Positions 33,058 to 43,680 are shown, numbered from the stretch's first letter. The stretch: 64,000 nt of DNA from Cutaneotrichosporon cavernicola (GCF_030864355.1 NC_083398.1:372001-436000); one strand, 5' to 3'. The notes: generated by a model from the sequence alone, not told the origin. A program made the numbers and translations.

Positions 33058-34594
33058 CTACACGCGCCACATGAGACTCACTCCCTCGTCGCCAGCGCTC
33101 ATAATGAGCTGCGATGCGGGCAAACCGGCGGGCGAAGGCTCGCCTGCCAGTGCCGGGGTGACCACCACGCCGTTGATCACACCCGCGTGCCCCTTGTGGT
33201 GCCCGATGAGGGAGCCGTTGCGCACGTCCCACGTCTTGAGCGTCCGGTCGGCTGAACCTGATGTCACAAGGTGCACGTTGGGCGCGGGGTGTACTGCGAG
33301 CGACGTGATGGGTTCCTGCTGTCAGCTAGATATTCGAGGATGGTAGCTGTCCCCAGAAGAGCCTCGCCTGTCCATCGCCACCCGTACTCACGTCGTGCTG
33401 CAGCTCGGCACGCACACGCCCAGTTGCGCAGTCCCACACGAAGCCCTTGCCGTCCGTCCCCCCCGAGACAAGGACCACGCCCTTACCACCGCCCGCACCA
33501 CCCAGCACGTCCACGAACGCAAGGGCTTCGATACTCTCGCCCTCCGTGTGTCCCTCGAGCGAACCGACAATCTCGCCCTTGGGCAGGCTAACGAGCTTGA
33601 CCTTACCGCTCGCGCTCCCCACAGCCGCCAACGAGCCGTTAGGAGACACAGCGAGGGCAGTGATACCGTGCTCGGCAGGGTCGGCCATCTCAGTGGAGGA
33701 GTGGAACACGCCGAGCTTGAACATGGGCGCGGAAGCCGAGGGGTTCCACAGAATAAGCGTGCTGTCGAGAGACGTGGTGAGTAGCTGTCGGCCCAGAGGG
33801 GGTGGGAACACGCCCGCCGTCACAGGCATAGTGTGGCCCGTCAGAACGGTCATGACGTCTCCCGAAGGAACTTTGGTCAGCTCTGCTAACTAGTGAACAT
33901 ACGCTGCCACAACCACACGTTGCTGTCCTCGCATCCGGCCGCGACAACAGGTCCCCTCGGGTGCCAGTGGAGCCACTGAACCTCGCTGCCGGCGTCGAGC
34001 TCAGCAAGAGGCGCCCAGCCCGTGAAGTCCTCTCCCGACGAGGTGCGCTTCCACACGCGGACCTTGCCGTCCATGCCTGCCGTGGCGACCATCTCGCCAT
34101 CGTGGCTAAACTCAACGGCCACTACCGAGTCAGAGTGCCCGTCCAGCTTGATCGGGGCCCAGTTGTCGCCGTTGATCGCTGCCCCGCTCTCCTCAGGCAG
34201 CGGGGCGAAGATGTACGCCAAGTCGTCCTCTCCACCACTCACGGCGAGAGGAGGGTTCGGGAACGCCGGGTGCGCGTGCAGCGCAAAGACCGACTTTTGC
34301 GCCTCGTGAACGGCTACTATTAGTCTCTAGAGGAACGGGTGGCTTACAGCTAGAACCGATCGAGTTGTCCCCCAACTCCTCCTCGCCAAGCTCCATCGTC
34401 TCGTCCTCATCCATGTCGTCGTCGTCCATCGGCTCGCCCATACCGTCATCGTCGACGATTTCGGCAATCTCCTCGTCCTGGATCACCTCGTCTTCGACTG
34501 TCGGGTTGTCGTTCTCGCGCTCGGCTTGCATCTTGCTGGTCTGTGTTGGTGTCATCTCAAAATCTTGGACCTCCACTTCTTGGTCATCACTCAT
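33058..34594 (-). CDS. SQT1: WD40 protein Sqt1/AAMP, ribosome-assembly chaperone
   Basis: In yeast Sqt1 chaperones Rpl10 (uL16) for loading on the 60S subunit; the animal homologue is AAMP. The N-terminus is highly acidic (MGEPMDDDDMDEDETMELG), as in AAMP. WD repeats follow: FALHAHPAFPNPPLAVSGGE with DDLAYIFAP; LDGHSDSVVAVEFSHDGEMV then ATAGMDGKVRVWK; AGSEVQWLHWHPRGPVVAAG (the LEWMEWHPRAPVLLAG element of AAMP); MTVLTGHTMPVTAGVFPPPL; a repeat ending in DSTLILWNPS; ITALAVSPNGSLAAVGSASG; GKGFVWDCATGRV; and TSGSADRTLKTWDVRNG, ending EGVSLMWRV. Four or so small introns. The head-to-head gap to the next gene is only 105 bases. Confidence 0.88.
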
Positions 34595-34699
34595 TCACAA
34601 GGTGAGTCGAGACCGTGGGAAAGTTTAACACGTGCACCTCCACCACAGATCGAGATTTTGAGCTGCCAGACATTCACAACACCACCATAATCATCAGAA
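34595..34699. promoter_or_regulatory. Compact bidirectional promoter, SQT1 and acidic protein
   Basis: Only 105 bases separate the two ATGs (34594 minus, 34700 plus). Both products are acidic and the minus one acts in ribosome assembly, so co-expression is plausible (inference). Confidence 0.5.
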
Positions 34700-35909
34700 A
34701 TGGGCAAGAAGCGCGCAGGACCAAGCGCGGCCATCGCGCCCGCCGCGGGAACCAAGATGACCTTTGGCGACGACGACGACTTTGACTACGCTGCGCCCTC
34801 GTCGTCTGGCGTTCCATCTGATGCCCCATCCGAGGACGAGGAGTCTGGCTCCGAATCAGACTCGGACTCGGACGCAGCCCCAGAGGCAGTCGGCATGCGC
34901 ACTGGTGCCGCAGACGAGCGCAAACGCGCAGCCGCAGAGGAAGAGTGAGCTCACTTCCTCGTACCGACTGACAGCAGGGAACGCCAGGCGAAGCGCGAGG
35001 CCGCCAAGCTGCGTGCGGTTCGCGTCGCTGAGGCCAAGGCCGCGTCCAAGAAGGCGGCCAAGCCGAAGGACAAGAGGAAACGTGCTGCCGATCCAGGCGA
35101 TGATGAGGATAGTGAGGATGAGGACGCGGAGGCTGCTCGCTTGAGGCGGAGGATGGAGGCGGCCATGGCGGCCGGCGAGGACTCGGACGACTCGATGGAG
35201 TCTGACTTTGACGAGGAAGGGGAGGACGACTTTGACGCGCTCGACGACGAGGACGAGGGAGAGGATGGAGAGGAGGACGACGACGAGGACGAGGAAATGG
35301 AAGAAGAGGAAGAAGAAGAGGAGGAGAGCGACGACGATGGCCTGCTCTCTCGCCCTGTCCCTGCGGCCCTCAAGAGCCGGATGGACGCGATGATGGCCGC
35401 GATGGAGGGGCGCGCGATGGCTGCAGACCCCAAGTTCGCGGACGAGATGGCTTCGCGACGCAAGAAGGGTCCCGTGCTGGAGGTGCCATCGCTCAAGTCG
35501 GGTCCTAAAGGTGTGAAGACGACATTCGACGAGTTCGGCGAGTACGAGGCAGCCCCGCTTTCTGCCGACATGCTCGCTGCTGCCGACGCACAGCTTGCAG
35601 CCGATAAGAGCAAGGAGAAGGTCGAGAGGGGGGAGGAGAGGGCACGCAAGCGTCGGAGGAAGGGGAAGAAGGCTGCACCGACGGCGCGAGTGCTTGAGTG
35701 AGTCTACCAGAAGGGAGAGAACTGACGCCAGCGACCGCACCGTGCACCTCCTCCCGCCCGTTTTGGCCGGCACCGCACTGCCGCCGGTCGTTGGGCCACG
35801 GGAACGTGTGGGGACTGCGGGGAAGGCCAAGGCAACGTTCTACAAGAAGGCCATGAAGGCGAGCGGGAAGATTCCGGGGCGGGGGGTTGTGGATGGGCGG
35901 CGGCGATAA
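34700..35909 (+). CDS. Acidic/lysine-rich protein, probably nucleolar
   Basis: Three exons (introns about 34948-34977 and 35699-35731). It starts MGKKRAGPSAAIAPAAGTKM, then acidic Ser/Asp runs, a Lys/Ala-rich helix (AEAKAASKKAAKPKDKRKRA), and a long Asp/Glu tract around 35190-35340. Then come VLEVPSLKSGPKGVKTTFDE, a basic patch ARKRRRKGKKAAPTARVLE, and the C-terminal DRTVHLLPPVLAG and KATFYKKAMKASG. The alternating acidic and basic blocks are typical of nucleolar ribosome-biogenesis factors, and its divergent partner is Sqt1. A Bud21/Utp16-type assignment crossed my mind but I cannot confirm it from the C-terminus. Reading frame and splice sites are sound. Confidence 0.65.
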
Positions 35910-36380
35910 GGGGAGTGAGCGGATTCTAGATGTAGACATGTAAGTGTGCGTAGAGAGTATTGATGGCGAGGGAGGAAGGGTGAAAGGCAGCGGCTGGGAT
36001 GAGAGATCTAATGATCCGACTCGTGACGATTGCCTGCCATTCGTAGCGATCTCGCAATTTCTCACCTGTCACAAACACAAAACATGTCAACAACTTACAA
36101 CTTTAGGCTTCTCACTCCTCTTAACTCTTATCACTCTCAATCTTACTCGTCATCATCCTCATCTTCTTCTTCTTCTTCTTCTTCCTCCTCACCATTCTCA
36201 CTATCCTCTCCATCCTCCTTGTTCTGGCGCAACGAGATTTCATCGCGTCCCTGTCAACACTCACACGCTCTCTGCTTCCATCATCTCTTGCACCGCTCCA
36301 GGTCAACAATACACAGATAGCTGTGCCCCAGTAGCCATCGTACGCTCTTCCCACTCTCACGCCCTCCTCCAGGTTATAAG
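35910..36380. other. Upstream region of PMP3-domain gene
   Basis: About 470 bases. A CTT/TCC microsatellite (about 36145-36195) lies in what is probably 5' UTR of the next gene. Confidence 0.5.
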
Positions 36381-37417
36381 ATGTTGCACCTCGCCTCTCC
36401 GACTCGACCAACACTCACCTCCCCCCTCCTCGGACCACTCTCGCCGTCTCCACACCATTCCGATCATATCGTAGACGGCTCTGTCAACCTCCACTCGCTC
36501 GCCACCTTCGCACCCTCACCTTCCTCAGTCTACTTAGCTCCACCTTCCTCGAAGTACCTTCGCTCTCTCCCAGCACTACACACCCGTCCGCCCCTGCCCT
36601 CACTCTTCGGGCTCTCCAGCTCGCGCTCGCCGTCTCCTACCGTTTCCGAGCACTACGATTTCTCGACCGACGACGACAGCCCTCTCCCCTCCCCGCTTCC
36701 GCCGTACAATCCTCGCACCTATTACCCAACCACCTCCGAACTGACGACCCCAGTGCTAAAACCTTCGCCGTCACTCTCGTCGGAGTGCAGCTCGCCGCAG
36801 TCCATTTCGCCCTTCTACCTAACACGTAGCCAAGCACCTAGCCCCACTTCCGCGTCCGATCGCAGCGCACCCTTTGTCTACCAAGAGACATCTCGAGAGG
36901 GGACCCCAACGCCATACCTAGAGTACGAGACCTATCTCCCAGCCACCGTGTCCCCGTCACCCTCGCCCACTGTCACCTGTAAGAGTACTCCAGCCCTTGT
37001 CAAGCTCGTCGACACTCCCATGAGCCACGCCGACGGCATGTCTCTCAGTGAATCAACTCACCTGATGAACCCCAACGCGATGGAGCGCTACGAGATCCAG
37101 TACAGTGGGTTATTTGACGCTGTGGCTCCTGCCATCGTGGCAGCCTTTCTTCCTCTCAACCTCAACAGCACATGCTGACTCCAGCTCCAGAGCGTGCCGC
37201 TCGCCCTCGGTCGCGCGCGGGCAACGTGTTCCTGTACATTCTCGCCATCTTCCTCCCGCCTGTTCCCGTGTTCCTCAAGGCTGGTTGCGGGATGGACATC
37301 CTTGTCAACCTTCTCGTGAGCTGAAATGATGGCTGCTTGAGCTGACATCAGCTTTGGGCACTCTGCTGGATCCCTGGCGTGCTGCACTCAATGTACATCA
37401 TCTCGTCGCGTCCTTGA
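36381..37417 (+). CDS. PMP3/UPF0057 membrane domain with long Ser/Pro-rich N-terminus
   Basis: Exon 1 encodes about 240 residues rich in Ser, Pro and Thr (TVSEHYDFSTDDDSPLPSPL is typical). A splice ending CTGACTCCAG leads to PERAARPRSRAGNVFLYILA with IFLPPVPVFLKAGCGMDILV. The last intron (about 37319-37351) joins NLL to LWALCWIPGVLHSMYIISSR. The C-terminal 50 residues are a full PMP3 domain: two helices with FLPP, GCG-x-D and IPG-x-LH landmarks. Stand-alone PMP3 proteins are only about 55 residues and modulate plasma-membrane potential and salt tolerance. Here the domain is the tail of a roughly 300-residue protein, with a large disordered cytosolic segment. Confidence 0.78.
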
Positions 37418-37886
37418 TGCAGCGTTCTTTGTCCTAGTCCCCAGCTCATACATGATCATGCAACCGATACGATCACCCTGTTGGCCTGGCTCCAACAACG
37501 GGCGTGGTCTTGTGATCCACCAAGAAGGTCCAAGAAGGGCTAAACAGACGCTGATCACCATTCCCCTCGGTCACCATATCTCCTCGCCCTCCTCGGTCGG
37601 CTTCGGTGTCCGTAAAGCACGACTTGACGACTCTCGTCTACCACTCTGGTAGTAGCCGCCCGTCGGTGTTACGCCGCCAGTGCTTGCTGGTCTTCCCCGG
37701 ACCCCGGGTCTCACCCTGGTACAACTCTGTACACCTCGCTGTTCTCGTTTACAGCGACGGAGCCCCACACCACGTGCCACGATTTTTCACCCGGCCGGAA
37801 GATGGATGTTTGCCACCAACGCTGCTCCATCTCATTCCTCTCATCCACTCCCATCCATATACTCTAACCCGCGCCGACCACGCGCG
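37418..37886. other. Intergenic, upstream of SET gene
   Basis: About 470 bases. The SET-gene frame is open upstream to 37680 (Met codons also at 37806), so part of this may be coding. Otherwise nothing is seen. Confidence 0.45.
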
Positions 37887-39611
37887 ATGGTAGCCGAGCT
37901 CTACACTGCCGCTATCTCCGTTTCCAGCGAATCAAAATCGAAACAAGATGCCAAACCCGGGTCCAACGGAATCGGTCCACTTGCCTCCCTAGACGCCGAG
38001 AACGATGTGGACCCTTCTTCTGACACGGCGCTATTACACCGCGCCAAGATTACAGCCCGCCTCGCCGACTCGCCCTACGATCTTATCGCATACCTCGAAC
38101 GCGCGCATGTACACCTGGCACTGGGATACCCCGACCTAGCCGCAGGAGATGCGTACCGCGCCCTCCTCCTGGCCGATGAGGCGCGCACCGAGGGCTTCGA
38201 GTATCACGACGAGGCGGCCGAGGCTCTCGCCTCTTACGCTGCCCCTCAGGTCTTGGAAGGACTAGAGGGGGAGGCGGCCCAGCGCGGCGCTGCAGCTGCG
38301 TACCGCCTCCTCGCGTTCGCCCTGCTGGACGCGGGCTGCCTCAGCTCGGCAGCCAAGTTCCTCAGGCGCGGACTGGACGCGTCGCCCAACGACACCGAGC
38401 TCGCCACCACGCGACAGGCACTTGAGGCCGCTGCGGCCAAGCGCCTCGGCCACTCGGTAGACATCTTCGCCCCAGGCGTCCTGCCCGATACCACCCTGGT
38501 CCGCCGTGAAGTGTATCCATGGAACACGCACGAGCCGGACCGCTTCTCCGAGGAGTCGCTCACCGAGCTCAACACAGCCCTCCAGCACTTGGCTCCCAAG
38601 TGCGCCGTGCAGGTCGTAGTCCTCCCTGTTCTCCTAGATGGCGTCGCACTCGAGGGCGCAACGTGCTCCCAGCTCGGCCTGTTTGCCGTGGAGGACATTG
38701 CGCCCGGCGAGAAAGTGCTCGAGGAGTACAGTCTTCTCACGGCCAACAACCGGATGAAGGACAGCGTGTGCGACGCGTGTTCGTCCGAGCTTCCGCGCGA
38801 TCGTCAAGGTGTCGTCATGTGCGACGAGTGTTACGACACTGTCTTCTGCTCTGCGCACTGCGCCGAGCAGGCGGAGCGGTACCACCCCGCGGTATGTGGT
38901 ACTGGTTGCGACGAGATCGGGAAAGATCCCGTCCCGCACGAGGCCGACGAGAGTCTTCATCTCCTGTTACTCGCGCGCGTGCTTGCCGTGGCCGCGCAAG
39001 GAGAGATTCATCCCCTCGACGTCCCCGAGGTCAAGTACATCTGCGGCGACTTTACGCCGCACCGAACCCTCCCTTGGAACTTCAAGTACAACGTCGAGAA
39101 GCCGCTCCACATACTGGAAACGATGGATGTAGACATCTACGCGCATCCCGAGTTCGATCTGTGGGTCCTGAACACGATCTACGCAAAGACCCGCGGGACA
39201 GCTAGTGCGCGTAAGAATCCTTTGGACGGTAAGCCAGACGTCGCAACAGTGCATCCGCTGTGGTGTCTGGCGAACCACGACTGTGACCCCAACGTATGGT
39301 GGGATTGGGCGGGTACTATTGCCCTGACGGCGTGTGAGGAGCGCATTGCGGGGTCACCGGGTGTCAAGAAGGGACAAGAGATCCTCAACCATTACTGCGA
39401 TATCCGGTTGCCTGTTACCGAGCGACGCGAGTGGGCATCCGGCCCGCTTGGAGGTTGGTGTATGTGTACACGGTGTATACGGGAAGCTAAGGAGGAGGAG
39501 TGGGATGACGCGCCAGTGGAGGATGTGCTGGAGGACGAGGGGAAGAGGCGGTTTAAACAGATCGTGGTCCAGCCACCGGCTGTCAAGGTCGCTGTTGTGG
39601 AGGTGGAATAG
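37887..39611 (+). CDS. SET-domain protein with zinc finger (SMYD-like)
   Basis: Single exon of 574 codons from ATG 37887 (MVAELYTAAIS). Residues about 50-200 form TPR-like helices (YDLIAYLERAHVHLALGYPD, then LAAGDAYRALLLADEA). The SET region begins near GLFAVEDIAPGEKVLEEYSL. It is interrupted by a Cys-rich zinc module (CDACSSELPR, CDECYDTVFCSAHCAEQAER, HPAVCGTGC), as in SMYD proteins. It resumes with HPLWCLANHDCDPNVWWDWA, the N-H-x-C-x-P-N cofactor/substrate motif, and GQEILNHYCDI. The post-SET Cys motif GGWCMCTRCIREAKEE closes it. Predicted lysine methyltransferase; substrate unknown. Longer N-terminal starts at 37806 and 37680 are possible, but the shorter one starts the conserved-looking sequence. 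Confidence 0.8.
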   Translation: MVAELYTAAISVSSESKSKQDAKPGSNGIGPLASLDAENDVDPSSDTALLHRAKITARLADSPYDLIAYLERAHVHLALGYPDLAAGDAYRALLLADEARTEGFEYHDEAAEALASYAAPQVLEGLEGEAAQRGAAAAYRLLAFALLDAGCLSSAAKFLRRGLDASPNDTELATTRQALEAAAAKRLGHSVDIFAPGVLPDTTLVRREVYPWNTHEPDRFSEESLTELNTALQHLAPKCAVQVVVLPVLLDGVALEGATCSQLGLFAVEDIAPGEKVLEEYSLLTANNRMKDSVCDACSSELPRDRQGVVMCDECYDTVFCSAHCAEQAERYHPAVCGTGCDEIGKDPVPHEADESLHLLLLARVLAVAAQGEIHPLDVPEVKYICGDFTPHRTLPWNFKYNVEKPLHILETMDVDIYAHPEFDLWVLNTIYAKTRGTASARKNPLDGKPDVATVHPLWCLANHDCDPNVWWDWAGTIALTACEERIAGSPGVKKGQEILNHYCDIRLPVTERREWASGPLGGWCMCTRCIREAKEEEWDDAPVEDVLEDEGKRRFKQIVVQPPAVKVAVVEVE

Positions 39612-40541
39612 ATTGCACGCATGCATTGATAGACTCGGCTGGCCCCCACAAGTTGTCAAAGGATGAGATTTGATAGACTCGTCTGTAGATCTCGTAATAA
39701 TCGAGTTAATCCAGTAGACATTCTCACACAACTCCCTCATCAATGTTGTCAACGATAAACACTTTGCTATACATTATCTTGTCTTTCTCCTCTTCATCCC
39801 ATACAACAGGATGCGGGGTGACCAATACGAAGCTCGAGGGGTTGGTCGAGTGCCAGATGTAATGTACATGTACCAATATCTGGGTGTCGTTATCGCCTTC
39901 GTAGCTCGAGTATCACTCGAACCTCTCCCCACGAGTCTTCTCAGCGAGTAGTCCTAGAACACAGGCCTCGGCAAGTCATTGAAACGCTACACTCAGCCGT
40001 GATGAGTATGGCACTTGTCGCGGAGCCTTGCGCAAGCGTCGCGCATGGGTCGCGGCTACAGTACCTCTGCTATCCGGCTCCGAGATTTCCGGTTCGAGCT
40101 ACTCACCCAGTTGTGAGTGGTTAGCGTCAGATCGTGAGATTAGCAGAAGCTGTGAGAAGCTGTGAGAAGCAGTGGGCGGGGCCCACCATGAAGCGTCTGT
40201 TCTTACCTAGCCCTTTTATCGAAAGAACAGAACTTGGCTTGGAATGTTCACAAACATGGTTGCAGGATAAACACGATTTGGTTCCGTCCATTCCCCATTG
40301 ATGTTAGCCAGTTGTACCGGCGATAATGTACCCGATCATCCAGGCAGCTGAGCTGACAACTATCAACAACACTCTCATCAATCCACACCACTTGTCGACA
40401 TCGAGCACGGACCGTGGCTCATACACCCCGTGCGACTCCAAGGTGAGCCCATTGACAGCGTCTTGAGGGCGCGCAGTAGAGTTAGCAACATGACCTCAGC
40501 ACTGACGCCCAGTGGTCCTGGCCCCGGTCCGCGCCCCAGCC
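39612..40541. other. Long intergenic region
   Basis: About 930 bases without a supportable gene. Features: a small AGCTGTGAGA repeat near 40150-40172, and a spliced-leader-like pair (GTGAGC at about 40442, CTGACGCCCAG ending at 40512) that probably marks a 5' UTR intron of the next gene. Frames upstream of that donor contain no ATG in phase with the next gene. Confidence 0.5.
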
Positions 40542-41327
40542 ATGTTCATGTCTTCCGAGCATGTCGTCGTGCGCCAGTCCGAGGACTGGGCGCGCGTCCT
40601 TGTCGCCTCTAAAGAGTCCGCTGCGGCGGATAACTGGGTTCTAGCATTCTCTTCCGACAGAACAGAACCAGCGGGCCTTGCGCTGCTCGGCAGCGCCCAA
40701 CTCATCGAGCTGGAGGGACGTCTTGAGCCGGCCAACGCAGCGCGTCTCGAGACCCTCGTTACGCCTCGAGCCGTGCGCATCAACAATACCAGCCGAGGTC
40801 CCCGCTCTTCCCTCAGGGCCCCGGTTCTCATCGTGGAATGGCACACAGCATCATCCTACGTCCTCCCTGACCTACATATCTCTCCCCTCACCACGCGCCT
40901 TGTAGTGGAAATCAGCGACGTTGGTGGCCCCATCTCTCCTGCCAACCGACGCTTCTTACCCGCCCTCTCGAGTCTCGATGTCGCAGACATAGTCCTGGAC
41001 TTTAGCAGGTGGGACTGTGCCGTTGTCGACCCCTTTGTCGCTCGCGCCCTCTACTCCACCATCGCGGGGTTGCTTGTGAGGGGAACACACGTAACCCTGG
41101 TGGACTTTGACCTCGTGTTCTCATGCATGGCCGACTCGTCCATCCACATGCGACCGACGCGATACACGTCTCTCCCAAGGCGCGCCGAGGACGCGCTCAA
41201 GTTCCATCTGCGCGAAATGCTGCGTGCAACTGAGTGTCCAGACGCCCGAGTAGTCGAGGTCACTATCCGCAAGTTGCTCAAGCACATCACCGTCCTCTCC
41301 GCCGACCAGCTGCAGGCCAAGCTGTAG
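40542..41327 (+). CDS. Unidentified protein, 261 aa
   Basis: Starts at ATG 40542 (MFMSSEHVVVRQSEDWARVL) directly after a probable 5' UTR intron, and runs without interruption to 41327. The pattern is alternating strand/helix: LVASKESAAADNWVLAFSSD, RLEPANAARLETLVTPRAVR, then DLHISPLTTRLVVEISDVGG, LSSLDVADIVLDFSRWDC and LVRGTHVTLVDFDLVFSC. The C-terminus is helical, VVEVTIRKLLKHITVLSADQ. The repeated hydrophobic-strand/Asp layout (VVEISDVGG, IVLDFSRWD) is like the C-terminal halves of lineage F-box-type proteins, but I see no F-box. Function unknown. Confidence 0.55.
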   Translation: MFMSSEHVVVRQSEDWARVLVASKESAAADNWVLAFSSDRTEPAGLALLGSAQLIELEGRLEPANAARLETLVTPRAVRINNTSRGPRSSLRAPVLIVEWHTASSYVLPDLHISPLTTRLVVEISDVGGPISPANRRFLPALSSLDVADIVLDFSRWDCAVVDPFVARALYSTIAGLLVRGTHVTLVDFDLVFSCMADSSIHMRPTRYTSLPRRAEDALKFHLREMLRATECPDARVVEVTIRKLLKHITVLSADQLQAKL

Positions 41328-41913
41328 CCGCGTCATTCGGGTGCTTGAGTCGCTGCCCCATTCAACGTTCGTTCCCACTGTAGAGCATGACATGTACAGT
41401 AGCTTTGCCACGATGCCGGCATGGCGGCATGGCCGGGCCGGGGTATTGTCCAGTTGGGAATTTGGGAATGCAGGGCTGGGGCCGACGCTTCCGGTTTTCC
41501 GATCTGGTCGGTTATTAGCGTCGGGTTTCGGGTTCAGCATGGGGCACAATGAGAGTTGTGTGGAGCTGCATGGCCAGGTGAACAACAGTCTTGTGTTGGA
41601 GCAAGCTCTCACGCTTCAGGTGGGCAAGCCTCTCATCCCCAGAGGAACAGGCCGATAGACGCCATGCATGCAAAAACGTCGGCTCACAGCGGCCTGGAGT
41701 CTAGACCCAATGTCTATGAATAAGTGAGTGGGCCGTGTGATCGACACACCTCGTAGTGACCATTTGCTCACTGGGCCTCGACGTTGGATGCCGGGCCAGA
41801 CTAAGCCAGAACTCGAGCAGAATATCGGTTATCACGTCGGACTCATCACCCTCGTATTCTGATGCTCTACACCACTCACCCCATTACACTTCTGCCGAAG
41901 GAAAAGATGCATG
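41328..41913. other. Convergent intergenic
   Basis: About 590 bases between gene ends. It contains a CGG-N4-CCG element (near 41491-41500) and short CTTCCGG/CCGATCTGG motifs. The 105-codon plus frame at 41341 starts at TTG and is not convincing. Confidence 0.45.
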
Positions 41914-43021
41914 CTACTCGGCGTCGACGACCCACCAGTCCGTCACAAGGTTCTCGTTCAACCCGTCCAACTACCGTCAGCGCCACCTCGTGGAAACTGA
42001 AGCTCACCTCAGCCATGTCCTCGGGCGTAATCTCAAAGTCGAATACCTGGGCATTGGACTCGATACGTTCCAGCGACACGCTCTTGGGAATGACAATGTG
42101 ATCCTGCCGTCAGCGCCTCTTCAGCACCACGTCCTCCGCCTGAGTGTCCCACCCCACCTCCCCACCCCAACTCACATGCTGCAGTCCCCACCGGAGCATA
42201 ATCTGAGCAGGGTCCCTTCCATACTTCTCCGCCATCTTCTTGATGACGGGATGGTCGAACCGCGTCCCCCTCGCGAGCGGTCCCCAAGCCTCCATCAACG
42301 TCCCCATAAGACCACACATATCGACAATATCTTCGTGCCGGGTAAAAGGGTGCAGATCAACCTGGTTAACGGCCGGCATTGCGCCGCCTGGCCCATCCTC
42401 CCCAGCCCGTCGGACCATCTCGACAATCTCAGCGAGGTGGAGCATACCAAAGTTCGAGACGCCAACCGACCGAACGAGCCCCTTGCGCTTCGCATCAACA
42501 AGCGCACTCCACCCATCTGCGCGGGCGGTCGGACCACCCACAGGCGAATGGAGGAGGTACAGGTCCAAGTAGTCCATTCCCGCTCTGTCAAGGGAAGCGC
42601 GCAGATCTGAGAAAGCCGCATCGTAGCCCCGGTTCCGCTGCAGTTTCGAAGTCACAAAGACGTCGGCGCGCGACACGCCCGAATCACGAATCGCCCGGCC
42701 CACGTCTGCTTCGTTCCCATACCTGTCTCAGAAAGATCTAGCGGGAACTCACCACTCGGCCGTGTCGATGTGACGGTAACCTGCGTCTAGGGCGGCGCGG
42801 GTCGCCGTGTACGCCTCGGCTCCTGTCATTTGGTATGTCCCCAGACCGAATTGGGGGATCTCAAAGCCGTCGTTCATCTGTGTGTAAGCGATAGTCGTGG
42901 ACCAGTTTACCTTGAGACGCCGTGCAAGCGACGCTACGGGCCTAGTGACACGCATGGTGGTGATGGTTGGATGTCGAGGATCGAGACGAAGAGTGAGATT
43001 CCAACTTTGGCGAGACGTCAT
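41914..43021 (-). CDS. Aldo/keto reductase (AKR superfamily)
   Basis: NAD(P)H-dependent carbonyl reductase. Motifs: EIPQFGLGTYQMTG, the catalytic Asp and Tyr in ALDAGYRHIDTAEWYGNE, catalytic Lys in ADVFVTSKL, catalytic His in DYLDLYLLHSP, cofactor segment VRSVGVSNF, AVNQVDLHPF, and the nucleotide-binding HIVIPKSVSLERIESNAQVF followed by EITPEDMAE. A last short exon ends LVTDWWVVDAE. Introns near 42727-42752, 42100 and 42003. The start is uncertain: 43021 gives a longer N-terminus, while 42955 gives MRVTRPVASLARRLKVNWST, a possible mitochondrial or simply basic leader; the core begins near 42877. Neighbour to aldolase and GH105 genes, so a role in sugar-acid or glyceraldehyde reduction is plausible (inference). 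Confidence 0.88.
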
Positions 43022-43072
43022 GCCGGGCCGGAAATTCCGACCTTCCGACCTCCACTGTTGATCCGCACTTGT

Positions 43073-43680
43073 TTACTCTTCTTCCACTTGTCCATGTTCA
43101 ACTTGACTCAATACAACAACAACAACTAACAGAGAGCCAGCATGGTATCTATGGGACACCAGGGGCTTTGCTTTCACCAAACCGCGGTCACACCCACACA
43201 GTACATTGACGAACTGCTCCTTCCCCATCTCGCTCTTGTCTTCTTCCAACGAGAGGGTCCTGAGGTCGGCAAAGCTGACGACGAGTCGCGGATCCAACGC
43301 TGGTAGCAGGTCGTACAAGCTGAAGAGCCAGGCGTCGTCCTCGCAGACGTCGTCCTTGCAGACGTCGTCCTCGCAGACGTCGTCCTCGACTCTCGCCTCA
43401 AATGGGATTGATAACGGCCCGCGTTCGGCCGCGCCGAGAGGACGAGCTCCTCCCCTTAGGGCACATGTTTACTAAGGAGTTGTCGGGGAAACGCTCTTTT
43501 CCCCACCCTGCTCGCAAGGATACGCGCAGTTCGTGGGGAGTTGGTGCCACGAGGTGAGGCTGAAAGGGCGCAGTGATTCTGGCTTGGCATGCGAGAGGAT
43601 CGCCTTCATGGTGTATGGATACCCGGCGTGGTCGAATGCTGGGCACCGTCTCCCGCAGGAGAGGCGGACCATGGTGCGAT
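43073..43680 (-). pseudogene. Broken F-box-like gene remnant
   Basis: The 5' part (ATG near 43672) reads AFDHAGYPYTMKAILSHAKP then ESLRPFSLTS, which resembles the helix-turn-helix start of an F-box-like domain (compare YLDAWEQILSYVDVPELLAV at 15.4 kb). It then loses frame. The 3' part (frame open from about 43480 to the stop at 43073) holds a repetitive acidic stretch with DDVCEDDVCKDDVCEDD and then LYDLLPALDPRLVVSFADLR and TLSLEEDKSEMG, typical of a domain interior. No splice pair links them cleanly, and the part between looks degenerate. I read it as a decayed family member; the repeat could be a late expansion. Confidence 0.35.
43333..43390 (+). repeat. 15-nt tandem repeat (GTCGTCCTCGCAGAC type)
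   Basis: About four near-perfect copies of a 15-nt unit (one T/C difference). The 15-nt period keeps frame and encodes a repeated DDVCE-like pentapeptide on the minus strand. Confidence 0.75.

Noticed and set aside
41341..41658. Plus-strand 105-codon frame downstream of the 40542 gene
   Set aside because: It begins at a TTG, has no family resemblance and lies between convergent gene ends.
43333..43390. 15-nt repeats as a possible CRISPR-like array
   Set aside because: The units are directly adjacent with no spacers and keep coding frame; a simple tandem repeat in a eukaryotic genome.
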